This document shows, piece after piece, positions 44,401 through 54,673 of a stretch of DNA of 64,000 nt (position 1 is the stretch's first letter; each line of letters starts with the position of its first letter). The DNA comes from Pratylenchus scribneri (taxonomy: Eukaryota; Nematoda; Chromadorea; Rhabditida; Pratylenchidae). The stretch lies in contig JAQSEB010000076.1 of NCBI GenBank assembly GCA_030063045.1, positions 248,001 to 312,000 of the forward strand, given 5' to 3'. The notes under the pieces were generated by a model that did no database searches, was not told where the DNA came from, and was given only the letters and a program-made list of their open reading frames with translations. Position numbers and translations under genes: made by a program.

Positions 44401-46266
44401 GATTTTTTTATAATAATAAATTAATATTCTAATTAAAATTTCCTAATTAATTTTTAATTTTCCCAAATTTTATAGTAATCCTTCGCGAATTGGCCACCGC
44501 CGAATTATTGTTGAATGCATCAAATTTGGCTGCAGCTGCGGCCATTTCCCCTCAATTGTCACCACTCCAAATTCCGCTGACCATCCAAACGCCAACATTT
44601 CATCAACAACAGGTAATAAATAATATATTTATATTTTTGCTAATTTTCCTCCATTTTAAGGCATATTCCCCTTCAAATGTTCCGTCAATTCCAACAATGA
44701 TGCACCAAAATCAACAACAATCTCCGTTGCTTGGCCCAAACTCATTGACAAACTCATTATCGCCAATTTTGGAGCAATTCAACCAAACACAACAATTAAT
44801 GAATGGTCGGTGAATTTAATTTAATTATTTCGAATTTAAAAATTTATACTTATTAATAATATTTTTATTTATTTAATTTAATTACGAATTTAAAAATTTA
44901 ATTCAATTAAAAAATATTTTTAAATAATTTATTTTATTAATAATTAATATTTTAGTTCCGTCATCTTCTTCCGCTGCTGGTTTTTCATCGATGTTCGCCT
45001 CCCCGCCCGACCACGATTTTTATGGTATTCCACAGAGTCGAATTTCGGCGCGTTGTTCATCCACCACTTCCAGCGGGTAAATAAATTATTTTTAATTTAA
45101 AAATAATAATTCCATATTTTTTGTAGTTTTGGTTCATCCGGTGCCGACACTTTGGCCTCCACTTCACCTTCTTTTGCTCTTGGCAATGGCCAGCAAAATT
45201 CCCCATCTTTTCGCTATGAGAATAAATTGGTGCCAAAAACAATGAAAATGACGAAGGGAAAAGGAAGTGATGTTGGCCCGAGGGAAAATTCAGGGCTCAA
45301 CGGAGTGGAACGACCAAAAGCAAAAGGCAAACGTGGAAGACGTTCCAAAGATGATTGTAAGTCTTAATTAAAAACTCATTTAATTATTTAAATATTTTCC
45401 CTCATTTTCAGCCCTAGTAAACCAACATGGTCTCCCCTATTCGGCCGAACAGTTGGCCGCAATGCCCTATCGAGAATATGCAACACTGATGGCCGATGGC
45501 CGACTCACTTCCGAACAAAAGGCAATGATCAAGAAAATTCGCAGACGTGGCCGAAACAAATTGGCCGCCCGAAAATGTCGAGAACGTCGATTGAATCCAA
45601 AAGAGGAGGAAGGGGAAGAGGAGGAGGAATTCGACGAGGATGATGACCAAATTATTGATGTTGTCGGGCAGCCAATGGCCGCCTATGAAGAAGATTATAA
45701 TGAGATAAAGGAGGAAGATGAAAGCAACATTAGCAGCAGTTTGGACAATTTTTATGAGGATGAAATGGTCAGTCAAATATTATAATTTTTTATTACAATT
45801 TTCGTAGAAAATTCATTCAAAAATCACAAATTAGACAGATTTCCATATTGGAATACGGATTGAATTTTGAATTAATTTAAGTCGAAGTTTTACCAAAAAT
45901 TGAACTGTTCCAAAATCGGCTCAATTTATGACAACTTCGAAAAAAATAGGCGAGGATTTTCACTTACCAACTTCATTCTCCTCTGATAATTTAAAGAATG
46001 GGAGTTCATTAAGAAAATCCACAAAAATAATTTCAAAAAAAAAACAAAAAAATGATTGAAATTATTTTTAAAAAATTTTAAAAATATCAAAGAAATTCAA
46101 ATCTTTTTATTTTAAGAAATATGAGCCGGCCGGAATTTCCCTCTATCCTTCTACTTCGGCCGCATCTCAAATGATGGTTCCCAGCAAAATGCGCAGCGGA
46201 AGGAACATTCAACGCAGCACTGGCCATCAACCAAGCAAACCAACAACAATTCGGGTCCAATTTTGA
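35479..46266 (+). CDS. skn-1: SKN-1/NRF-type CNC transcription factor, membrane-anchored form
   Basis: Stress-response regulator (proteasome recovery, detoxification). Fourteen exons in phase: 35479-35698, 35820-35975, 36018-36173, 36681-36955, 37205-37363, 38776-39018, 40046-40325, 44183-44398, 44476-44612, 44661-44805, 44956-45076, 45127-45356, 45412-45767 and 46117-46266 (about 945 aa). The N-terminus carries a single hydrophobic span (LIASLLLLAGICAIHLLLV), as in ER-anchored SKN-1A/NRF1. An acidic DIDLID-like element (YDAIDAYWRWDIEQ) and ERDIQLLTEK follow. The CNC and basic region is MIKKIRRRGRNKLAARKCRE, preceded by LTSEQK; no leucine zipper follows, as in C. elegans SKN-1. Unlike worm SKN-1, about 110 residues continue after it, starting with an acidic block. 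NAS, NQT and NIS sequons could serve PNG-1 editing. Confidence 0.85.
37438..38640 (-). CDS. C-type lectin domain protein, nested antisense in a SKN-1 intron
   Basis: Secreted carbohydrate- or ligand-binding protein. Five exons in phase: 38640-38511, 38467-38385, 38341-38191, 38154-37992 and 37498-37438 (about 195 aa). A signal peptide (MFQIFLYFLAFFTILNVARG) precedes one CTLD: WFRLFDIELQWVQAENFC, GHLVSIRDAAENDFV, NNIWIGL, YGWSDGQD, NWDSTQPNEPHVHC and the end WFDYACHQKLPQYFVCKL. The four canonical cysteines and the WIGL core are present. The carbohydrate-site motif is QPN rather than EPN or QPD, and no WND triad is visible, so Ca-dependent sugar binding is doubtful. The whole gene lies in SKN-1 intron 5; its own last intron holds a 33-bp satellite. 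Confidence 0.88.
37550..37965 (-). repeat. 33-bp CCGGAAA satellite, array in the lectin intron
   Basis: About 12 tandem copies of a 31-34-bp unit. On the plus strand it reads TTTCCGGAAAATACATTTTG followed by CCTAAAACACATC, the reverse complement of the unit at 53.2-54.2 kb. Its short open frames are chance products of the 33-bp period. Confidence 0.93.
39110..39898 (+). repeat. 35-bp satellite with CCGG palindromes (SKN-1 intron 6)
   Basis: About 22 copies of CTTTCCGGAACAACCGGAAA followed by GAAGTTAGATTAAAA, differing mostly at one A/T position. A rarer variant (CTTTCCGGAAACCGAAATAA...) occurs twice at the same relative place, about 325 bp apart. Each unit can fold through TTTCCGG/CCGGAAA. 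Confidence 0.95.
41203..41545. mobile_element. Fold-back (MITE-like) element, copy 1
   Basis: Left arm GGAACAGTCTAGCATCGATG pairs with right arm CATCGACTCTAACCATTTC. The interior (ACTAAATTAATTTA, TTGCTACAAAAT-like, ATCAATGCTTTTGAT-like) aligns with the copy about 1 kb downstream. No coding capacity. Confidence 0.62.
41850..41864. repeat. Homopolymer C tract (15 C)
   Basis: Uninterrupted run of 15 cytosines between the two fold-back elements of the large SKN-1 intron; third such G/C homopolymer in the window. Confidence 0.9.
42238..42590. mobile_element. Fold-back (MITE-like) element, copy 2
   Basis: Same order of blocks as copy 1: ACAATTGGAGACCCG, GGAACATACTAGCTTCGATG, CACTAAATTAATTTATA, TTGCTACAAAATTATAT, TCAATGCTTTTAATATC and GACCATTTCATC. 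The two copies are diverged (roughly two thirds identical by eye) and in the same orientation. Confidence 0.62.
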
Positions 46267-47213
46267 GAGAAAATGAATGCACAAAAAACAATGAATTTTG
46301 ATTGAATTTCTGTTCTTTTCATTTCAAAACTTCATTTTAATTTCGACAATATTTTACTATTTTACATATATTTTTGGACCTCAAAATTATCCTTTTAATT
46401 TGTTTTTGTAATTTACCCTAAAAGATTGTCAATTGATTCAAAGAAATCCACAATTTCGGAAAATTAGGTAATATAGGAAAATTTTTTTTGAATATTTTCA
46501 TCAGACCCACTGAAATTGATCATTTTTGAACCAATCGACAAACTTTAAATACTCTTCTCTCGGACAAACGCCGGTGGTGATAGCCACAAATTTGAATTGT
46601 AATTATTTAATATAATTTTTTTTATTTTTGAAATAAATATTTGATTCATTTTGATTTAAAATTTGCAGTATTTTTATATTAACTTCTGCCACAAAATAAG
46701 CTGTGTTTTACTAAAATTGTAATGAAAATATTCCCAAATTTTGTTTATTATTTTTACTTTCCTTTTTGCCCTGCAATTTGTTAATAAAATTTCATGCGAA
46801 TAATTCAAATTGTATAATTTAAAGTGATGAGATAATATAACATATTCAAGATTCAACATTCAACCAAAATTTTAATTCATAGGCGACGCTTCGTTCAATC
46901 CAATCCAAAATTGATGTCCTCATCAGTTCCACCTGAATTCTAATTAATTTGAAGCCAATGGCTAAAATGATTGGAGGAGAGGAAGAATATCATTTAAAAT
47001 AAAAATATTATTTGCGTCAATTTAGGCCAGGGAATGGGCCAATTCTCACAGCAAAGGTAATCCTTTTTTAGAAAACAATGCTTTGCGGCTCAAAGTCCAA
47101 TTTGTCTGTGCCAAGTGGATAAGGGAGAATTGATTGCCTCTGAATATCTAGGCCATATTTCTTTGGGTTCAATCCCCAATGCATTAAAAAGTCACTTTCA
47201 TCTTTATCCATTT
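46267..47213. other. Intergenic region between SKN-1 and astacin genes
   Basis: AT-rich, with the SKN-1 3' UTR at its start. The reading frame of the next gene is open back to 47115 without an ATG, so a short upstream exon of that gene cannot be excluded. No RNA gene or array. Confidence 0.45.
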
Positions 47214-50200
47214 ATGGCCAACAATACCAATATGGCCATATTTTTGTCCATCATCCTTTTCCACCTAATTATTTCCTTTGAATTATTCCACTTTGGGTTG
47301 GCCAAAGTGTGGTTGAAAGCCCGAAATGAGCCATTATTGGAGGAATTTAGAAATTTACTGACATTGAGGAGGAAGACAAATGAAATGAGGCAAAAAGATG
47401 ACGGAATAATAAACGGAAAATGGACACTGGATAAAAATAGGAAGGATGAAGATGGAAAAGGACAAAAAACGGTATTGAAATTACGGCGAGATTTTGATGA
47501 GATGGAATTGTCCTCAAATGAGAAGGAAAATTGGCAAAAGGATGGGAATGGTTTATTACCAGGAAATACTCAAATAAATGGGGAAAGGGAAGAAATAGAT
47601 GAGAAAAATGGACACTTGGAAATGAATGGCCAAAAAGATTTGACCAAAATTCGGAAGGAAATTCGTAATATTTGGAGCCAAAAACGTCAGCTTATATTTG
47701 CGCTTGGAAGGGCTGAAAAGAGGGTGGCCAAACAACAAAATGAAAATCCATCGGATCGGCGGAAAGTAGACAGTGGATTGCAAAAAATAAATGTGCTTGA
47801 AAATAAATTGAACAATTTAAGCGAATTGGCTATCAAAAAGTTTGTTTATGAAGAATTTATTCAATAACTCTTAATTAAGAATAATTTCGCCTTGTTAGTT
47901 AGAATAATTCCGCCTGGTTGACTAAGTTTAAATTCCGCCTGGTTAGTTAGAATAATTCCGCCTTGTTAGTTAGAATAATTCCGCCTGGTTGACTAAGTTT
48001 TAATTCCGCCTGGTTAGTTAGAATAATTCCGCCTGGTTAACTAAGTTTTAATTCCGCCTGGTTGAATAAGTTTTAATTCCGCCTGGTTAGTTAGAATAAT
48101 TCCGCCTTGTTAGTTAGAATAATTCCGCCTGGTTGACTAAGTTTTAATTCCGCCTGGTTAGTTAGAATAATTCCGCCTGGTTAGTTAGAATAATTCCGCC
48201 TGGTTAACTAAGTTTTAATTCCGCCTGGTTGACTAAGTTTTAATTCCGCCTGGTTAGTTAGAATAATTCCGCCTGGTTAACTAAGTTTTAATTCCGCCTG
48301 GTTAGTTAGAATAATTCCGCCTGGTTAACTAAGTTTTAATTCCGCCTGGTTAGTTAGAAAAATTCCGCCTAGTTGACTAAGTTTTAATTCCGCCTGGTTA
48401 GTTAGAATAATTCCGCCTGGTTGACTAAGTTTTAATTCCGCCTGGTTAGTTAGAATAATTCCGCCTGGTTGACTAAGTTTTAATTCCGCCTGGTTAGTTA
48501 GAATAATTCCGCCTGGTTAACTAAGTTTTAATTCCGCCTGGTTAGTTAGAATAATTCCGCCTGGTCAGTTAGAATAATTCCGCCTGGTTAACTAAGTTTT
48601 AATTCCGCCTGGTTGACTAAGTTTTAATTCCGCCTGGTTAGTTAGAATAATTCCGCCTGGTCAGTTAGAATAATTCCGCCTGGTTAACTAAGTTTTAATT
48701 CCGCCTGGTTGACTAAGTTTTAATTCCGCCTGGTTAGTTAGAATAATTCCGCCTGGTCAGTTAGAATAATTCCGCCTGGTTAACTAAGTTTTAATTCCGC
48801 CTGGTTAACTAAGTTTTAATTCCGCCTGGTTAGTTAGAAAAATTCCGCCTAGTTGACTAAGTTTTAATTCCGCCTGGTTAGTTAGAATAATTCCGCCTGG
48901 TTGACTAAGTTTTAATTCCGCCTGGTTAGTTAGAATAATTCCGCCTGGTTGACTAAGTTTTAATTCCGCCTGGTTAGTTAGAATAATTCCGCCTGGTTAA
49001 CTAAGTTTTAATTCCGCCTGGTTAGTTAGAAAAATTCCGCCTAGTTGACTAAGTTTTAATTCCGCCTGGTTAGTTAGAATAATTCCGCCTGGTTGACTAA
49101 GTTTTAATTCCGCCTGGTTAGTTAGAATAATTCCGCCTGGTTGACTAAGTTTTAATTCCGCCTGGTTAGTTAGAATAATTCCGCCTGGTTAACTAAGTTT
49201 TAATTCCGCCTGGTTAGTTAGAATAATTCCGCCTGGTCAGTTAGAATAATTCCGCCTGGTTAACTAAGTTTTAATTCCGCCTGGTTGACTAAGTTTTAAT
49301 TCCGCCTGGTTAGTTAGAATAATTCCGCCTGGTCAGTTAGAATAATTCCGCCTGGTTAACTAAGTTTTAATTCCGCCTGGTTGACTAAGTTTTAATTCCG
49401 CCTGGTTAGTTAGAATAATTCCGCCTGGTCAGTTAGAATAATTCCGCCTGGTTAACTAAGTTTTAATTCCGCCTGGTTAACTAAGTTTTAATTCCGCCTG
49501 GTTAGTTAGAAAAATTCCGCCTAGTTGACTAAGTTTTAATTCCGCCTGGTTAGTTAGAATAATTCCGCCTGGTTGACTAAGTTTTAATTCCGCCTGGTTA
49601 GTTAGAATAATTCCGCCTGGTTGACTAAGTTTTAATTCCGCCTGGTCAGTTAGAATAATTCCGCCTGGTTAACTAAGTTTTAATTCCGCCTGGTTGACTA
49701 AGTTTTAATTCCGCCTGGTTAGTTAGAATAATTCCGCCTGGTCAGTTAGAATAATTCCGCCTGGTTAACTAAGTTTTAATTCCGCCTGGTTAACTAAGTT
49801 TTAATTCCGCCTGGTTAGTTAGAAAAATTCCGCCTAGTTGACTAAGTTTTAATTCCGCCTGGTTAGTTAGAATAATTCCGCCTGGTTGACTAAGTTTTAA
49901 TTCCGCCTGGTTAGTTAGAATAATTCCGCCTGGTTGACTAAGTTTTAATTCCGCCTGGTTAGTTAGAATAATTCCGCCTGGTTAACTAAGTTTTAATTCC
50001 GCCTGGTTAGTTAGAAAAATTCCGCCTAGTTGACTAAGTTTTAATTCCGCCTGGTTAGTTAGAATAATTCCGCCTGGTTGACTAAGTTTTAATTCCGCCT
50101 GGTTAGTTAGAATAATTCCGCCTGGTTGACTAAGTTTTAATTCCGCCTGGTTAGTTAGAATAATTCCGCCTGGTTAACTAAGTTTTAATTCCGCCTGGTT

Positions 50201-52833
50201 AGTTAGAATAATTCCGCCTGGTCAGTTAGAATAATTCCGCCTGGTTAACTAAGTTTTAATTCCGCCTGGTTGACTAAGTTTTAATTCCGCCTGGTTAGTT
50301 AGAATAATTCCGCCTGGTCAGTTAGAATAATTCCGCCTGGTTAACTAAGTTTTAATTCCGCCTGGTTGACTAAGTTTTAATTCCGCCTGGTTAGTTAGAA
50401 TAATTCCGCCTGGTCAGTTAGAATAATTCCGCCTGGTTAACTAAGTTTTAATTCCGCCTGGTTAACTAAGTTTTAATTCCGCCTGGTTAGTTAGAAAAAT
50501 TCCGCCTAGTTGACTAAGTTTTAATTCCGCCTGGTTAGTTAGAATAATTCCGCCTGGTTGACTAAGTTTTAATTCCGCCTGGTTAGTTAGAATAATTCCG
50601 CCTGGTTGACTAAGTTTTAATTCCGCCTGGTTAGTTAGAATAATTCCGCCTGGTTAACTAAGTTTTAATTCCGCCTGGTTAGTTAGAATAATTCCGCCTA
50701 GTTGACTAAGTTTTAATTCCGCCTGGTTAGTTAGAATAATTCCGCCTGGTTGACTAAGTTTTAATTCCGCCTGGTTAGTTAGAATAATTCCGCCTGGTTG
50801 ACTAAGTTTTAATTCCGCCTGGTTAGTTAGAAAAATTCCGCCTGGTTGACTAAGTTTTAATTCCGCCTGGTTAGTTAGAATAATTCCGCCTGGTCAGTTA
50901 GAATAATTCCGCCTGGTTAACTAAGTTTTAATTCCGCCTGGTTGACTAAGTTTTAATTCCGCCTGGTTAGTTAGAATAATTCCGCCTGGTCAGTTAGAAT
51001 AATTCCGCCTGGTTAACTAAGTTTTAATTCCGCCTGGTTGACTAAGTTTTAATTCCGCCTGGTTAGTTAGAATAATTCCGCCTGGTTAGTTAGAATAATT
51101 CCGCCTGGTTAACTAAGTTTTAATTCCGCCTGGTTGACTAAGTTTTAATTCCGCCTGGTCAGTTAGAATAATTCCGCCTGGTTGAAATTATAGAACGTTA
51201 TTAAATCATTAATGAGAATCAAGTTGGATTTCCTTATCTGATTTGATCCTTCTTTTTAATTATTTTACATACATAGAACATTTCAGTGGATCCAAAATGA
51301 CATTCAGTGTTTATGTGACACCAAAAGAGGCAAGAAGGGAAAAATTGGAAGATTGGCATCCGGTGCACCTTTGGGACATTTATAAGAACAAAAGGAAAAG
51401 GAAATATCAAGTGCCATATTATTTTCATAATTTGGGTAAAAATAATTGTTGAAATTTTGTGTTTTTTAATGAAATAATAATTTGGCAGAATTCCATGAAA
51501 GTATTGGAATTCGGCGTGGAATGAATGAGGTAGAGGAAAATACCTACCTGGAATTTGTTGAATTCGACGTAATTGGCACAATTTTGGAGGAAGAAAAGAA
51601 AATGAAGGAGTGGGGTAAAATTATTAGGCCAAAGAAGAAAATGATGGGAAAATATATTCAATACATTCAATTCAGGACGGGAAATAATGAGTTGGTCAAA
51701 ACAAAATGAATTATTATTTCTTCTTTAGAGGTTGTTATTCAATGGGCGTTGGCAGACAACATTTTGACACTTTTGCGCCTAAAAGAGAATTTGATGGAAT
51801 TCATCTTCCTTTCCAAGAGATTGTACTCAATAAATGGTGTGCCAATAATCACATCACAGTAATTCATGAAATTTTCCATGCCCTTGGCCTTTTTCATTTT
51901 CATTCCGCCCAAAATAGCAATTTGAAGATTATCGAGGAGAATATTCGCGAAGGTTCAGTCCAAATTATTTTTTTAAAATTGTCCGAAATTGACATGTATT
52001 TTTAGATGGCAAAAGCCAATTCCAAACGATCAAATATTTCCGTCTTCAAAGTAAGCATCTGAAGGAATCAATCATGATTTATCCATCACATAATCAATTT
52101 GGTGTGAACAGAGAGGCGTGCACAATTTTGAGAGGGGATAATCAAAAGGTAAAGCGAATAATTAATTCCAGATTTGTGTCCATTTTGTTTTGTCAATGCC
52201 AACAATCCATAAGGGCCTTTCGCGTTTCCTATCTGTCCTACTGTACTCCCACTTTTTATCTAATCGCCCCGTCACCCTATCAATCAAATATTGCCCCAAT
52301 CCACCTTTTTTAATCCATTTTCCTCTCGTTTTTAAGCTTTTTTCCCCTCCAATTATTGTCACATTTTCTCGCATAATTAATAAAGAATAATTTGAAGTGG
52401 AGTTCTACTTATCTATCCCTATTCCATTCATTGGTAGGTCTCCGGGCGAAAGCCCAAGGTGAGCGCCTAGGCCCAGCTCTTGCCCCAAACCACTTTAATC
52501 TAAGAATAATACTAATATGTTTACTAATCCCATTTTTAGATTGAAATGCCGACCAAAGTGCCGAAAACGGATTGGGAAGTGGTAAATAATTTGTATGGAT
52601 GCAAACAAATTTGGGGTGAATGGCGATATATTGAAAAGAATGAAGTGCAAATTAAGAATGGACGGAAGGCAAGGCTGAATGAAATGAAGAGGAGAATCAA
52701 GGAGGCAATAAATGGAAAAAGGCAAAATGGAAATGAAAACATTGGCAATGGCCAAGAAGTTGAATTTGAAGGAACGGCGAATGAAATTGAATTTGAAGAG
52801 GGAGAGGAATTGAATCCAATGGACATTGATTGA
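47214..52833 (+). CDS. Astacin-like (M12A) metalloprotease, divergent
   Basis: Exons in phase: 47214-47839, 51287-51435, 51489-51690, 51729-51952, 52006-52148 and 52540-52833 (about 545 aa). A signal peptide or anchor (MAIFLSIILFHLIISFELF) leads a charged 190-residue region resembling no known prodomain. The protease domain begins near KRKYQVPYYFHNL and has GCYSMGVGRQ, the zinc site HEIFHALGLFHFH, a Met-turn SIMIYPS and the C-terminal NNLYGCKQ. The three His and catalytic Glu are intact, but the astacin HExxHxxGxxHE ends in HF, and the first disulfide Cys (TC..F) is TYLEF. A highly charged tail (EVEFEGTANEIEFEEGEE) follows. Intron 1 is mostly satellite; joining exon 1 across it rests on phase alone, so exon 1 could be a separate gene. 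Confidence 0.7.
47880..51185 (-). repeat. GGCGGAATTA minisatellite, array 2 (3.3 kb, inside astacin intron 1)
   Basis: About 138 units on the plus strand of AATTCCGCCTGGT plus one of several spacers: TAGTTAGAAT (23-bp unit), TGACTAAGTTTT or TAACTAAGTTTT (25-bp units), CAGTTAGAAT. A rare variant AAATTCCGCCTAGTTGAC recurs near 48361, 48841, 49033, 49513, 49826, 50018 and 50498, showing higher-order repeats of about 480 and 192 bp. Opposite in orientation to arrays 1 and 3. Confidence 0.96.
52205..52515. repeat. Dispersed repeat copy B (intron 5 of astacin gene)
   Basis: Second copy of the element at 19120-19440: CTGTCCTACTGTACTCCCAC, GTCACCCTATCAATCAAATA, GCATAATTAATAAAGAATAA, then GGCGAAAGCCCAAGGTGAGC toward the end. 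Same orientation, similar length, no long open frame. Confidence 0.65.
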
Positions 52834-53162
52834 TGTGGATAATTGGATTAGATGATGGAAAAAATTTTTTAATAGGAGGAAGAAAAGCAATAAAATATTC
52901 TCATTCTTTTTTGTACTTTTATTAAATTAATGATTAATGAAATGAACATGTAAATTTAATTAAAATATAAACAAATAAATTGATGAATTCATAATATACA
53001 GCTAATCCATCATAAGGCTAATAATAAAAGTAGTACTAATTGCAATTCAATTTTCCCTGCAAATGTTACTTATACGCTGCAAAATGCTAAAAAAACAAAT
53101 GAGAGAATTAATTTACATAGAAAAGGAGTACGGTACTCTAGAAATGCATCATTAAATTATTT
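52834..53162. other. 3' flank of the astacin gene
   Basis: AT-rich 3' UTR/intergenic sequence ahead of a satellite array. AATAAA occurs shortly after the stop (about 52889). Nothing else seen. Confidence 0.5.
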
Positions 53163-54160
53163 TCATGAAAAAATGTATTTTCCGGAAAGATGTGTTTTAG
53201 GCAAAATGTATTTTCCAGAAAGATGTGTTTTAGGCAAAATGTATTTTCCGGTTTTCCGGAAAGATGTGTTTTAGGTAAAATGTATTTTCCGGAAAGATGT
53301 GTTTTAGGCAAAATGTATTTTTCGGAAAGATGTGTTTTAGGTAAAATGTATTTTCCGGAAAGATGTGTTTTAGGCAAAATGTATTTTCCGGAAAGATGTG
53401 TTTTAGGTAAAATGTGTTTTCCGGAAAGATGTGTTTTAGGTAAAATGTATTTTCCGGAAAGATGTGTTTTAGGTAAAATGTATTTTCCGGAAAGATGTGT
53501 TTTAGGCAAAATGTATTTTTCGGAAAGATGTGTTTTAGGTAAAATGTATTTTCCGGAAAGATGTGTTTTAGGCAAAATGTATTTTTCGGAAAGATGTGTT
53601 TTAGGCAAAATGTATTTAGGCAAAAGTATTTTCCGGAAAGATGTGTTTTAGGCAAAATGTATTTTCCGGAAAGATGTGTTTTAGGCAAAATGTATTTTCC
53701 GGTAAGATGCATGTTAGGCAAAATGTATTTTCCGGAAAGATGTGTTTTTAGGTAAAATGTATTTTCCGGAAAGATGTGTTTTTGGCAAAATGTATTTTCC
53801 GGAAAGATGTGTTTTAGGCAAAATGTATTTTCTGGAAAGATGTGTTTTAGGCAAAATGTATTTTCCGGTAAGATGCATGTTAGGCAAAATGTATTTTCCG
53901 GAAAGATGTGTTTTTAGGCAAAATGTATTTTCCGGAAAGATGTGTTTTTAGGCAAATGTATTTTATGAGAAAATGTGTTTTAGGCAAAATGTATTTTCCG
54001 GAAAGATGTGTTTTTAGGCAAATGTATTTTATGAGAAAATGTGTTTTAGGCAAAATGTATTTTCCGGAAAGATGTGTTTTTAGGCAAATGTATTTTATGA
54101 GAAAATGTGTTTTAGGCAAAATGTATTTTATGAAAAATGTGTTTTTGGCAAAATGTGTTT
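53163..54160 (+). repeat. 33-bp CCGGAAAGATG satellite, intergenic array
   Basis: About 30 tandem copies of AAAATGTATTTTCCGGAAAG followed by ATGTGTTTTAGGC. The 33-bp period keeps all frames open and creates spurious 150-160-codon frames on both strands. Variants: GGTAAGATGCATGT, TTTTATGAGAAAATG near the right end. Reverse-oriented relative to the array in the lectin intron. Confidence 0.95.
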
Positions 54161-54673
54161 TCCATTTGCCTTTAATTCCTCAATAATTGTAATAAATTTG
54201 TAATTAAATATTTAAATTTACACATTTTACTTGACAAATAATATTCCATTTTTATTCAGTTTGGATGGGATATAGTAGTGGAAAGTTAATTTCTACAGCG
54301 AAATTTCGTAAATTAAATTCCCGGCCAATTTATTCATTAAATTCTGCCCTATTTTGTACATTTTTTTGCAGCGGATTCATTTAAAATTTTATTCACTTTT
54401 TAATATCCCATCCATTCCATATATTCATTCATTTTGAATGAATTCATCATTTCATTTTCATATTTTATAAATTTTCACAGTGAATTTAGATTGGCCAAAT
54501 TGTGGACAAGGGAATGGGGGAAGGGGAAGGGGGATGTGTGAATTTAAATTAATCACCAAAAGCCACATTCATTCATTTCATTTCCATTCCCAACAAATTA
54601 TTTTATTTCCATCATCATCCCAATTAAAAAATATTAATAAATTTAATTATTTATTTTTTTTTCAAATTTTCCA
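54161..54673. other. Intergenic/upstream region of secreted-protein gene 2
   Basis: AT-rich. A TTCACAG acceptor near 54480 and a TTTCAAATTTTCC stretch directly before the ATG are the only notable signals. No gene. Confidence 0.45.

Noticed and set aside
45768..45785. Alternative stop of SKN-1 right after exon 13
   Set aside because: Possible through intron retention, but the GTCAGT donor and an in-phase, protein-like exon at 46117-46266 favour splicing.
47880..51185. Possible CRISPR array (regular repeats of 23-25 bp)
   Set aside because: Units are directly adjacent with no unique spacers, in a eukaryotic intron; ordinary minisatellite.
53138..54186. 150-160-codon frames (MYFPERCVLGK repeats) on both strands
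   Set aside because: Chance frames of a 33-bp satellite.
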